18,411 nucleotides of DNA from JBAXRT01 sp037131065 (GTDB lineage Bacteria; Bacteroidota; Bacteroidia; Bacteroidales; FEN-979), in contig JBAXRT010000051.1 of NCBI GenBank assembly GCA_037131065.1, positions 1-18,411 of the forward strand. The letters are read 5' to 3'. The position numbers and the translations under genes are program-made. This document shows, in pieces, positions 1-7,273 of the stretch. Below the pieces are notes generated by a model. That model had not been told where the DNA came from. It ran no database searches and was given only the letters and a program-made list of their open reading frames with translations. Position 1 is the stretch's first letter, and every line of letters begins with the position of its first letter.

Positions 1-734
1 TACCGCTCATCTTTTCGGGTAGTGCTCTTAAAGCTCAGCTTAACATCCATGATTCGACCATCTTTGCACCCATCATTTATGCCACCTATTCCTTTCAGTT
101 TCCTGGTGGCGATCTGGCAAAGCGTTTCGGAGGCAATTCCACCATTGGGGGCGGGTTCATGATAAAAACAAAATCCAACTGGATATTTGGTATAGAGGGA
201 AACTTCATTTTCGGACAGAGTATTAAAAATTCCGATTCGCTTCTTCTGAATATATCAACCAAAGATGGTATGATCATCGATGCCAACGGTTATTATGCCG
301 ACATCATCTATTATGAACGAGGGTATAGTTTACTCGGAAAATTTGGGAAGATCATCCCTGTCCTTTCCCCCAATCCAAACTGCGGCTTAATGATAACTGC
401 AGGCGGCGGGTATATGCAGAACAAGATCAGGATCCATAACCCCAGCAATACTGCCCCGCAGGTGAGCGGGGATTATAAAAAGGGGTATGATAAGATGAAT
501 GGCGGTTGGACCATTACCGCTTCTCTTGGGTATCTTTACCTGAGCAATACCCGGCTGCTTAACTTTTACCTGGGCTTTGAATTCATGCAACTCTGGTCGA
601 AAAGTCTACGGGAATTTGATTTCAGTGATGAGAAGAAGGATACAAAAAAATATAGCAGCCAGTTTTACGGCATCAAGGTTTGCTGGCTTATACCATTATA
701 CAAAAGAACTCCCAAGGAGTACTATTTATATTAA
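1..734 (+). CDS. Outer-membrane beta-barrel-like protein, 3' part only
   Basis: The frame is open from the left edge (first full codon at base 3) to TAA at 732-734, giving 243 visible residues, so the start lies outside the window. An ATG at 159 is internal: the sequence before it is equally protein-like and continuous. The visible part is rich in Gly, aromatic and alternating polar/hydrophobic stretches such as GFMIKTKSNWIFGIEGNFIFG, and it ends with aromatic residues (YYLY). This pattern fits transmembrane beta-strands of an outer-membrane barrel. No catalytic motif is visible. It ends 27 bases before waaA and may be co-transcribed with it. The barrel call is from composition only; I do not recognise a named family. 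Confidence 0.7.
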   Translation, partial: PLIFSGSALKAQLNIHDSTIFAPIIYATYSFQFPGGDLAKRFGGNSTIGGGFMIKTKSNWIFGIEGNFIFGQSIKNSDSLLLNISTKDGMIIDANGYYADIIYYERGYSLLGKFGKIIPVLSPNPNCGLMITAGGGYMQNKIRIHNPSNTAPQVSGDYKKGYDKMNGGWTITASLGYLYLSNTRLLNFYLGFEFMQLWSKSLREFDFSDEKKDTKKYSSQFYGIKVCWLIPLYKRTPKEYYLY

Positions 735-761
735 TTGACCCATCAGCAAAACCGCGGGTGT

Positions 762-2075
762 ATGAGAACCCTCTATACATTCACTATCCGGGTTTACATT
801 GTTGCCATCAGGCTGGCTGCCTTCTTTAATAATAAAAAAGCCGGTTTGTGGATTTCCGGCAGGAAAAACAACCTTACCAATCTGAAAAATGTTTTTGAGA
901 ATAAGTCGGAAGAAGAAAAGCCCGTCATCTGGGTCCATGGTTCTTCCCTTGGTGAATTTGAACAAGGGAGGCCTGTCATCGAAAAAATAAAAAAAACATA
1001 CCCGCAATACAGGATTCTGCTTACATTTTTCTCGCCTTCAGGGTACGAGATACGGAAGAACTATGAACATGCCGATATTATTTCATACCTCCCTCCTGAT
1101 ATCCCGGTGAATGTTCGGGAATTTTTAAATATTGTAAAGCCGTCGATGGCTTTTTTTATCAAGTATGATTATTGGTTTAACTTTCTTTCGGAACTGAAAT
1201 CCAGATCAGTTCCTGTATTCATTATTTCTGCCCTCTTCAGGCCGGGGCAATATTTTTTTCAGTGGTACGGAAAATGGTTCCTTGAGCAACTCGGGGCTAT
1301 TACCTGGTTTTTTGTTCAGAATGAGGAGTCCCTGGCTTTGCTGAAGGAATCAGGTAAAACGAATTCGACAATGTCAGGTGATACACGGTTTGACAGGGTG
1401 GCTGAAATATCCTCAGGAAAAAAGGAGTTTCCGCTCATCCGGGAATTTTGCGGGAACGACCTGGTACTCCTTGCCGGCAGTACATGGAAAGAGGATGAGA
1501 ATTTACTTTTACCATTCTTTTTGAACAATTTTCCATCGGTTAAATTTATTATTGCCCCCCATGATACAAGTCCGGAACGCGTCAGGGAAATTTGCGCCCG
1601 TTTTGAAAAACCATTTGTAAAGTTCTCTGACCTTAACGCAGACAATTCACGTGGATCCGAAATCCTGGTGATCGATACCATCGGGATACTCGCCCATCTT
1701 TACCAGTATGCCACGGTTTCTTATATCGGCGGAGGGTTTGGTGTCAGCATCCACAATATCCAGGAGCCCATTGCCTTTGGTATCCCGGTACTGTTCGGAC
1801 CAAATTATAAAAAGTTCAGGGAGGCAGTCGAACTTATCCCTCCCGGGGGAGCCTCCAGCGTGAAGACAACCAGGGAACTTGGGGAATCGCTGACCAGGCT
1901 GTTTTCCGATAAAGATTATTACCGGCGAGCCTCTGACGTTTGCCGGAAGTATGTTGAAGATAACAGAGGAGCTACAAGCCTGATCATAAGGAAAATTATA
2001 TCACTCGGAATTTTTCCGCAAGATCCCGGACCCTTGAGAGGTGATCCGGACAGCAAAACTAATTCTGCCGGCTGA
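762..2075 (+). CDS. waaA: 3-deoxy-D-manno-octulosonic acid (Kdo) transferase
   Basis: This inner-membrane GT-B enzyme transfers Kdo from CMP-Kdo to the lipid A precursor, the first step of LPS core assembly. At 437 residues it is close to the usual 420-430. A hydrophobic N-terminal stretch (about residues 7-22) fits the membrane anchor. The motif WVHGSSLGEFEQG at 57-69 contains the expected catalytic Glu (E65). AGSTWKEDE near 238 and GGGFGVSIHNIQEP near 323, followed by GIPVLFGP, match the nucleotide-sugar-binding C-terminal half. I chose ATG 762 over an in-frame TTG at 735, because the extra nine residues (THQQNRGC region) are not family-like. The stop codon directly abuts the next ATG at 2076, so the two genes are likely translationally coupled. 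Whether one or two Kdo units are added cannot be read from the sequence. Confidence 0.95.
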   Translation: MRTLYTFTIRVYIVAIRLAAFFNNKKAGLWISGRKNNLTNLKNVFENKSEEEKPVIWVHGSSLGEFEQGRPVIEKIKKTYPQYRILLTFFSPSGYEIRKNYEHADIISYLPPDIPVNVREFLNIVKPSMAFFIKYDYWFNFLSELKSRSVPVFIISALFRPGQYFFQWYGKWFLEQLGAITWFFVQNEESLALLKESGKTNSTMSGDTRFDRVAEISSGKKEFPLIREFCGNDLVLLAGSTWKEDENLLLPFFLNNFPSVKFIIAPHDTSPERVREICARFEKPFVKFSDLNADNSRGSEILVIDTIGILAHLYQYATVSYIGGGFGVSIHNIQEPIAFGIPVLFGPNYKKFREAVELIPPGGASSVKTTRELGESLTRLFSDKDYYRRASDVCRKYVEDNRGATSLIIRKIISLGIFPQDPGPLRGDPDSKTNSAG

Positions 2076-2774
2076 ATGGCTAAACGTTTTGTCATCGGGG
2101 ATATTCACGGATGCATCAGGTCATTCCGGAATCTTGTAGAAGATAAGATACAGCCTACTCAAAAGGATCTGATCTATCTACTTGGGGACTACATCGATCG
2201 CGGGCCAAACAGCAAAAAGGTTGTTGATTATATCTTCGATCTGCAGGCAAGATCATACATGGTGATCCCCCTGATGGGGAACCATGAATATATGCTGAAC
2301 AGGGCACAGCATTCGCCCGAATACTTTAACCTCTGGATGATCAATTCAGGGTTTACCACCCTCCGCGATTTCGGGGTTATCATTGATTCTTACCACAGTC
2401 CTAAAAGCATTCTGCAAATCCCGGTAAAGTATCTCGACTTTTTCAGGGACCTGAAGTGTTATGAACAAACGGAGGGTTACTTTCTTTGTCATGGTTGTTA
2501 TGAAGGCAACAGGGAAAACCCCGGTGATGAAAATGATTCCATGATCTGGGGAAGAAAAAACATCAGTGAGCTACCAGCAGGCAGCTCCCGGGTCCTTATC
2601 CATGGTCATACACCGAACCCTCTTTCAGAAATTAAAAAGCATCTTGATGACCCGCAGACCAGGGTGATCAATCTTGACGGTGGCTGTGTCTACAAAGACA
2701 ATAAAGCGCTTGGAAACCTGCTGGCCCTTGAGCTGGATAAAAGGGAGTTGTTTAACGTTAAAAATTCCGAGTAG
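2076..2774 (+). CDS. PP1-like metallophosphoesterase / Ser-Thr protein phosphatase
   Basis: This is a 232-residue cytoplasmic calcineurin-like phosphatase. The full PPP signature is present: GDIHG at 8-12 (D9, H11), GDYIDRG at 37-43 (D38, D41, R42), GNHE at 68-71 (N69, H70), H139, and HGHTP at 176-180. These supply the two-metal site and the phosphate-binding residues. Length and order match bacterial PrpA/PrpE-type phosphatases. Members of this group dephosphorylate phosphoproteins or cleave Ap4A-like dinucleotides, and the substrate cannot be decided here. The gene begins on the base after the waaA stop with no spacer, so it is almost certainly co-transcribed with it. A role linked to LPS is possible but only suggested by position. 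Confidence 0.88.
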   Translation: MAKRFVIGDIHGCIRSFRNLVEDKIQPTQKDLIYLLGDYIDRGPNSKKVVDYIFDLQARSYMVIPLMGNHEYMLNRAQHSPEYFNLWMINSGFTTLRDFGVIIDSYHSPKSILQIPVKYLDFFRDLKCYEQTEGYFLCHGCYEGNRENPGDENDSMIWGRKNISELPAGSSRVLIHGHTPNPLSEIKKHLDDPQTRVINLDGGCVYKDNKALGNLLALELDKRELFNVKNSE

Positions 2775-2806
2775 ACTGCGTTTTAATAGGTGATGATAAA
2801 AATTCT

Positions 2807-2814
2807 TATATTTG
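2807..2814 (+). promoter_or_regulatory. Bacteroidota-type -7 promoter element for the lipoprotein gene
   Basis: The sequence TATATTTG is a perfect TAnnTTTG match, the -7 element read by the primary sigma factor of Bacteroidota. It would start a transcript near 2821, giving a leader of about 29 bases before ATG 2850. The spacing is plausible, but I see only a weak T-rich -33 region (TTTTAAT at 2781-2787). Confidence 0.6.
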
Positions 2815-2849
2815 AATAGAAAAGAATTCTATAACCTAACTTAAGCACC

Positions 2850-3497
2850 ATGAAAAAATTTACACTAGGAACAGGAATTATCATTATCCTGATGGCTTTT
2901 CTCTTTACTTCATGCAATACCGTGAGTCTCACTTCGTGGACAAACCCCAAAGAGAACCAAAAAATCAGTAATGTCGTTGTCTGGGCAATGTTCGACAAAC
3001 TTGAGTATCAGAAACCCTTTGAGCAGTATTCCTGCAATTATTTCAACAGCAAAGGATTTAAGGCAGTCGAATCTCTGACTTTCATCCCTCCCGGTCATAA
3101 ACTTGAATTGAAAGAGCTTGAATCTAAATTTGACAGCATGGGAATTGATGGAATCCTTATTATTACATACAAGGGAACGGACAAATCAGAGAGCTATGTT
3201 CCGCCCACAACAGTGGCTTACCCGGATTTCTATTATAATTATTACAACTATTATTCCTGGGGCTATCCCATGTACGGAGCAGGATACAATGTAGTCACAA
3301 CCGGCGGTTACTGGGTAACAACATCAACCGTAAATATTCAGGCAAATCTTTATCAAAACTCTAATAATGCCCTCTTGTGGACAGCCGACATCACGGTCAG
3401 TGACCCGAATTACATGGATGAAGCCTCCTATAATATTGCTTCGAGTATTTATTCCGACTGGCAGAAGAATAACCTATTGAAATTCGGAGGGAAGTAG
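2850..3497 (+). CDS. Tyr-rich lipoprotein (DUF4136-like?)
   Basis: A 215-residue secreted lipoprotein. Residues 1-21 form a signal peptide (KK, then a long hydrophobic core) ending in LFTSC, with Cys22 as the lipidation site. The residues after the cysteine (NTV) lack the acidic signal that sends Bacteroidota lipoproteins to the cell surface, so a periplasm-facing location is more likely. The middle has the pattern DGILIITYKG, followed by a Tyr/Asn-rich stretch (about 124-142, YPDFYYNYYNYYSWGYPMY). A beta-rich C-terminal part follows (NIQANLYQNSNNALLWTADI). The layout recalls DUF4136-type lipoproteins, but I am not certain of the family and claim no function. It has its own promoter, and its 3' end overlaps the convergent mqnC by 24 bases. 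Confidence 0.8.
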   Translation: MKKFTLGTGIIIILMAFLFTSCNTVSLTSWTNPKENQKISNVVVWAMFDKLEYQKPFEQYSCNYFNSKGFKAVESLTFIPPGHKLELKELESKFDSMGIDGILIITYKGTDKSESYVPPTTVAYPDFYYNYYNYYSWGYPMYGAGYNVVTTGGYWVTTSTVNIQANLYQNSNNALLWTADITVSDPNYMDEASYNIASSIYSDWQKNNLLKFGGK

Positions 3498-4571
3498 ATC
3501 AAAATCCTGGTTCCTTAATTGCGGTTCGAATCCGGCGTCACGAATGGCCAGCTGGATTCCTGCGGCATCGAATTTATTGGCTGCTCCAGCCACTGACACC
3601 ACATTTTCTTCAATCATGATACTGCCGAAATCATTTGCCCCGGCATGAAGACAAAGTTGTGCCGTCTCCTTTCCGACGGTCAGCCATGATGCCTGGATAT
3701 TCGGAATGTTGGGCAGCATGATACGGCTGATCGCGATCATCCGGATATATTCCTCGGGTGTTGTCTGGTTGATGACCCCGTACTTTTCCCGGAGAACGGT
3801 TCCCTCATCCTGGAAAGGCCAGGGGATAAATGAAAGAAACCCTTTTGTGCCTGCGGGCTTTTGCGACTGGAGTTCCCGTATCCGGATAAGGTGATGAAAC
3901 TGCTCCTCGACAGTCTCAATATGACCGAACATCATAGTCGCTGAGGTTGTCAGGTTCAGTTCATGAGCTGATCTCATGACATCCAGCCACTCATTCGAAG
4001 TGCATTTTACAGGTGACAGGATCCTCCTGACACGGTCCACAAGGATCTCTGCACCAGCCCCGGGAAGACTGTCCATCCCTGATTGCACCAATTTTTCAAG
4101 CACTTCCCTGAAGGAAATTTTCTCCATCCTCGCAAGGTGTACGATCTCAGGCGGACCAAGGGCATGCAAACGTAAACCGGGAAATTTTTCTTTGAGCTTT
4201 GAAAAAAGATCCGTATAAAAACTGAGGCCAAGTTTTGGATGCATACCCCCCTGGAGAAGAAGCTGATTGCCCCCCCTTATCCTCATCTCCCTGATCTTGT
4301 CCCCATACTCTTCCAGGGTTGTAATATAACAAGCAGGATCGCTTACGGGACGATAAAAATTACAGAACCTGCATCCGGAAACACATGCATTGGTGATATT
4401 GACATTCCGGTCGATGATCCAGGTTACCCTTTTTTCGTGGTGATGGATAAAACGAATCTCATTCCCGATATTCATCAACTCAGCGAGCGGTAATGTTTCG
4501 TATAAAAACATCCCTTCTTCAATTGAGAGGAAACTGCCGGAAAGGGCTTTTATGATGAGCTGATCCTTAAT
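3474..4571 (-). CDS. mqnC: Cyclic dehypoxanthinyl futalosine synthase (menaquinone synthesis), likely ATT start
   Basis: This radical SAM enzyme converts dehypoxanthine futalosine to its cyclic form in the futalosine route to menaquinone. The cluster-binding motif NACVSGCRFCNFYR gives C63, C67 and C70. LLQGGMHPKLG, DSLPGAGAEIL, TSATMMFGHIET and GANDFGSIMIEENVVS are characteristic of MqnC rather than MqnE. The first ATG on this strand (4511) would cut off a conserved N-terminal helix. In-frame sequence upstream reads KALSGSFLSIEEG, matching the family's usual segment before 'Y..aPL.eL'. No ATG, GTG or TTG exists between 4511 and the upstream in-frame stop. The best-placed initiator is ATT at 4571-4569, giving 365 residues. 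If only standard starts are allowed, the gene is 3474-4511 (345 residues). The 3' end overlaps the lipoprotein gene tail to tail. Confidence 0.92.
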   Translation of the reverse strand: MKDQLIIKALSGSFLSIEEGMFLYETLPLAELMNIGNEIRFIHHHEKRVTWIIDRNVNITNACVSGCRFCNFYRPVSDPACYITTLEEYGDKIREMRIRGGNQLLLQGGMHPKLGLSFYTDLFSKLKEKFPGLRLHALGPPEIVHLARMEKISFREVLEKLVQSGMDSLPGAGAEILVDRVRRILSPVKCTSNEWLDVMRSAHELNLTTSATMMFGHIETVEEQFHHLIRIRELQSQKPAGTKGFLSFIPWPFQDEGTVLREKYGVINQTTPEEYIRMIAISRIMLPNIPNIQASWLTVGKETAQLCLHAGANDFGSIMIEENVVSVAGAANKFDAAGIQLAIRDAGFEPQLRNQDFDLLPSEFQ

Positions 4572-4576
4572 TTTTC

Positions 4577-4584
4577 TACTTTTG
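4577..4584 (+). promoter_or_regulatory. -7 promoter element for pepA
   Basis: TACTTTTG matches TAnnTTTG exactly and would start transcription near 4591, about 26 bases before ATG 4617. It also argues against an in-frame GTG start at 4584, which would lie inside the promoter. No convincing -33 element is visible. Confidence 0.55.
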
Positions 4585-4599
4585 TGGGGAATGACGATC

Positions 4600-4607
4600 C
4601 AAAATTA
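4600..4607 (-). promoter_or_regulatory. -7 promoter element for mqnC, facing the pepA promoter
   Basis: On the minus strand this reads TAATTTTG, an exact TAnnTTTG match. A transcript would start near 4593, about 22 bases before the proposed ATT start of mqnC and about 80 before its first ATG. It lies 16 bases downstream of the plus-strand -7 element and faces it, so the two polymerase footprints would overlap. Confidence 0.5.
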
Positions 4608-4616
4608 CCAAAAATC

Positions 4617-6056
4617 ATGCATCCGACTATTTCATTAACCAGCAAATCTCAACAAGTGGATAACCTGGTGCTCATCATGGCAGGGAACAATTCATTTCCG
4701 GCTGGTCTCTTTTCAAAACCGGAAAAAAGTTATATCCTGCAGCAGCAGACAAAACACAGTAAAGAGCTGATATCATTTAACAGGCTGGATTACAATATAT
4801 ATGTTTATTTTTTAAAGGATACTCCCGATCACTTCAACAGGATTGAGGAGTGCAGGAAGAGTGGAGACAAGATAGCCTCATGCCTTAATGAACTTCGCTT
4901 CCGGAAGGTGATTCTTTATGATGTTTCGGACAATGCAGAAGAGACACTCGCACTTGCAGAAGGAATGGCACTTGGGTGCTACCAGTTCCTGAAGTATAAA
5001 CAGGATAAAAAGAAGAAAAGTTCCCTTGAAGAGATCGAGATCTACTCTCCCTCTGTTGAGGAATACCAGGTTACTCAACTGAATATACTGGTTGAATCAG
5101 TCTACCGCTCGCGCACCCTGATCAATGAACCCAATTCCTTTCTCACCGCCGGAGTTTTTGCGAAGGAGATTGAAAAAATGGCCGGGGAATGTAACGCAGT
5201 TGTGGAGGTCATGAACAAGAAGAAACTTGAAGCCCTTAAAATGGAAGGGCTCCTTGGGGTGAACAAAGGAAGCAGTGAACCTCCTACCTTTACCGTCATG
5301 GAGTGGAACCCGGCAAATGCCGGGAATAAGAGGCCAATAGTCCTTGTCGGGAAAGGAATTGTTTTTGATTCGGGAGGAATGAATCTGAAGCCGGGAAACA
5401 CCATGATGGATATGAAGGATGATATGTCGGGGGCCGCTGCTGTTGCCGCGACAATCTTTGCCATTGCAAAAGCCATGTTACCGGTTCATGTGATCGGACT
5501 GATGCCTGCAACGGATAATCGTCCAGGTCCCAGCGCCATTGTCCCTGGTGATGTCATTAAAATGCACAGCGGAACCACGGTAGAGATCATCGACACAGAT
5601 GCGGAAGGCCGCCTTATTCTCGCTGATGCCCTTAGTTATGCCAGAAAATATAAACCGGAGCTGGTCATTGACCTTGCTACCCTGACCGGTTCTGCGGTGA
5701 GGGCTGTCGGCAAATCGGCTGCTGTTGTCATGCATTCAAAGGCGCAGAAAGAGGTGGCAATGCTCATTGCTGCCAGCCACAGGGTTCATGAAAGGCTGAT
5801 CGAATTCCCGCTTTGGGACGATTATGGAGATCTGATAAAATCGGAAATTGCCGATATCAAAAACCTGGGACCACCGGAAGCCGGATCAATCACGGCTGGC
5901 AAATTCCTTCAGAAATTCACCGATTATCCCTATATCCATATCGATATAGCCGGACCGGCCTTCCTGGATAAACGGGACTCATACCGTGGCCAGGGCGGTA
6001 CGGGTTTCGGAGTAAGGCTGCTGTTTGAGTTTATTAAAATGATTTCAGGTCATTAA
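4617..6056 (+). CDS. pepA: M17 leucyl aminopeptidase
   Basis: A 479-residue cytosolic di-zinc aminopeptidase that removes N-terminal residues from peptides. The metal and catalytic residues are complete: K246, D251 (GKGIVFDSGG), K258, D269 (MKDDMSGAA), and D328, E330 and R332 in DTDAEGRL. Their spacing equals that of E. coli PepA residues 270, 275, 282, 293, 352, 354 and 356. GPSAIVPGDVI near 300 is a further family block. The N-terminal half (about 1-190) is the divergent regulatory-type domain. I start at ATG 4617, preceded by an A-rich leader; an in-frame GTG at 4584 lies inside the likely promoter. The gene is divergent from mqnC. The DNA-binding role known for E. coli PepA cannot be inferred. 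Confidence 0.93.
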   Translation: MHPTISLTSKSQQVDNLVLIMAGNNSFPAGLFSKPEKSYILQQQTKHSKELISFNRLDYNIYVYFLKDTPDHFNRIEECRKSGDKIASCLNELRFRKVILYDVSDNAEETLALAEGMALGCYQFLKYKQDKKKKSSLEEIEIYSPSVEEYQVTQLNILVESVYRSRTLINEPNSFLTAGVFAKEIEKMAGECNAVVEVMNKKKLEALKMEGLLGVNKGSSEPPTFTVMEWNPANAGNKRPIVLVGKGIVFDSGGMNLKPGNTMMDMKDDMSGAAAVAATIFAIAKAMLPVHVIGLMPATDNRPGPSAIVPGDVIKMHSGTTVEIIDTDAEGRLILADALSYARKYKPELVIDLATLTGSAVRAVGKSAAVVMHSKAQKEVAMLIAASHRVHERLIEFPLWDDYGDLIKSEIADIKNLGPPEAGSITAGKFLQKFTDYPYIHIDIAGPAFLDKRDSYRGQGGTGFGVRLLFEFIKMISGH

Positions 6057-6150
6057 GACAGTAAGTCATTATGTCATTTCTGAAATAAAATGCATTGACT
6101 TTTATTATCCGGCAACCTTAATGACGTAATGACTAAATGACCTAATGACC
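6048..6150. repeat. Inverted repeat with 32-bp arms made of 8-bp units
   Basis: The left arm (6048-6079) and right arm (6119-6150) are reverse complements at 26 of 32 positions, separated by a 39-base loop. The best core is 6065-6079 against 6135-6149, matching 14 of 15. Both arms have an 8-base period: GTCATT at 6049, 6065 and 6073 on the left, with a degenerate copy at 6057, and AATGAC on the right. The left arm begins inside the last codons of pepA (Gly-His-stop). This stretch fills almost the whole pepA-pdxA gap. It could form an RNA hairpin acting as a terminator or 3' stabiliser, but there is no T-tract typical of an intrinsic terminator. Confidence 0.8.
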
Positions 6151-6151
6151 A
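6120..6151 (+). repeat. Four tandem 8-bp units (AATGACnn)
   Basis: The units AATGACGT, AATGACTA, AATGACCT and AATGACCA follow one another at exactly 8-base spacing. The six-base core is invariant and the last two bases vary. The block forms the right arm of the inverted repeat and ends 12 bases before the pdxA -7 element, so it could also be a multi-site operator. Confidence 0.85.
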
Positions 6152-6162
6152 ACTACAATTGC

Positions 6163-6170
6163 TACCTTTG
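6163..6170 (+). promoter_or_regulatory. -7 promoter element for pdxA-murF/alr
   Basis: TACCTTTG is an exact TAnnTTTG match. Its transcript would begin near 6177, leaving a very short leader before ATG 6186. It sits just after the octamer array and is the only promoter-like site before the pdxA and murF-alr pair. Confidence 0.6.
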
Positions 6171-6185
6171 TAAAAAGTTTAAGAA

Positions 6186-7262
6186 ATGGAACAAGCCGTT
6201 GAGAAGGAAAAGAGAATCAGGGTCGGAATAACCCACGGGGATGTGAATGGAGTCAGTTATGAAATCATCATAAAAACGCTGCAGGATCAGCGGTTACTTG
6301 AAAACTACACTGTCATTGTTTATGGCTCTTCCAAAGTTGCCTCCTATCACAGGAAGACGTTGAACATAAATGATTTTAATTTCAATCTGGTCAAAAAGGC
6401 CGACATGGCACATCCGAGACGGCCCAACATAATCAACATTCATGACGAAGAGATCAAGATCGATCTCGGGAAATCCACATCCATCGCAGGAGAACTTTCT
6501 TACCTCTCTCTTGAGGCAGCGTCAGAAGACCTGCTGAAAAACAACATCGACGTAATCGTTACCGCCCCGATCAATAAAAAGAACATTCAGTCCCAGAACT
6601 TTGCCTTTCCCGGACATACGGAATATTTTGCAAAGAAATTCAATACAAATGATGTTTTGATGCTCATGGTCAATAACAAGTTCAGGATTGGTATGGTAAC
6701 CGGTCATATTCCCGTGAGCAAGGTTAGTGAAAACCTTTCCGAAGATCTGATCCTGAGAAAACTTCACATCTTACACCAGTCCCTGAAAAGAGATTTCGGG
6801 GTGGTCAGGCCAAGAATTGCGGTCCTTGCACTTAATCCTCATGCTGGCGATGACGGACTTATCGGCACAGAAGATAAAACAATCCTTCAGCCGGCCATCC
6901 AGAGAGCATACGACCAGAATATCCTGGCGTTCGGACCTTATCCCTCCGATGGGTTTTTTGGTGCTGCCACCTTCAGGAACTTTGACGGCATCCTGGCCAT
7001 GTATCACGACCAGGGAATGATCCCGTTCAAGCTCATGTCGTTTGAAGAGGGAGTGAACTTTACAGCAGGGTTGCCGGTCATCAGGACTGCTCCCGCCCAT
7101 GGTACAGCATATGATCTCGCCGGGAAAAATGAAGCATCTCCCGAAGCATTCCGGAATGCCCTCTATATGGCCTGTGATATCTTTGCAAACCGTCAGGAAT
7201 ATGATGAGCTTCATTCCAATCCTTTGCATCCGCCTGCCACTGAACCGGAAAGCGGTCGCTGA
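6186..7262 (+). CDS. pdxA: 4-hydroxythreonine-4-phosphate dehydrogenase
   Basis: This NAD-dependent cytosolic enzyme oxidises 4-phosphooxy-threonine in DXP-dependent pyridoxal phosphate synthesis. The three metal-binding histidines are present at H174 (VTGHIPV), H219 (LNPHAGDDGLIG) and H274 (MYHDQGMIPFK), each shifted by eight residues from E. coli H166, H211 and H266. PGHTEYFA at 142-149 and RTAPAHGTAYDLAGK near the C-terminus also match. The N-terminal family motif GDPaGIGpE appears here as GDVNGVSYE. At 358 residues it is slightly longer than the E. coli protein (329). murF-alr follows after 11 bases, so the two probably share a transcript. Alanine racemase needs pyridoxal phosphate, which makes the pairing sensible. 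Confidence 0.94.
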   Translation: MEQAVEKEKRIRVGITHGDVNGVSYEIIIKTLQDQRLLENYTVIVYGSSKVASYHRKTLNINDFNFNLVKKADMAHPRRPNIINIHDEEIKIDLGKSTSIAGELSYLSLEAASEDLLKNNIDVIVTAPINKKNIQSQNFAFPGHTEYFAKKFNTNDVLMLMVNNKFRIGMVTGHIPVSKVSENLSEDLILRKLHILHQSLKRDFGVVRPRIAVLALNPHAGDDGLIGTEDKTILQPAIQRAYDQNILAFGPYPSDGFFGAATFRNFDGILAMYHDQGMIPFKLMSFEEGVNFTAGLPVIRTAPAHGTAYDLAGKNEASPEAFRNALYMACDIFANRQEYDELHSNPLHPPATEPESGR

Positions 7263-7273
7263 AAACAAAATGG

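Noticed and set aside
735..761. In-frame TTG start extending waaA by nine residues
   Set aside because: The extra residues are not family-like, and ATG 762 gives a normal anchor-first N-terminus.
2823..2830. Palindrome AGAATTCT in the lipoprotein leader as an operator
   Set aside because: Eight bases in an AT-rich leader is expected by chance and no second copy is seen.
4270..4276. Run of seven C (seven G in the mqnC sense strand) as a possible slippage switch
   Set aside because: The reading frame is intact, the encoded Gly-Gly fits the family, and a housekeeping gene is an unlikely phase-variable target.
4584..4616. GTG start for pepA
   Set aside because: It lies in the TACTTTTG promoter element; ATG 4617 follows an A-rich leader typical of the group.
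5102..5476. 124-codon minus-strand open frame inside pepA
   Set aside because: Shadow of a conserved metal-site region; composition is biased and not protein-like.
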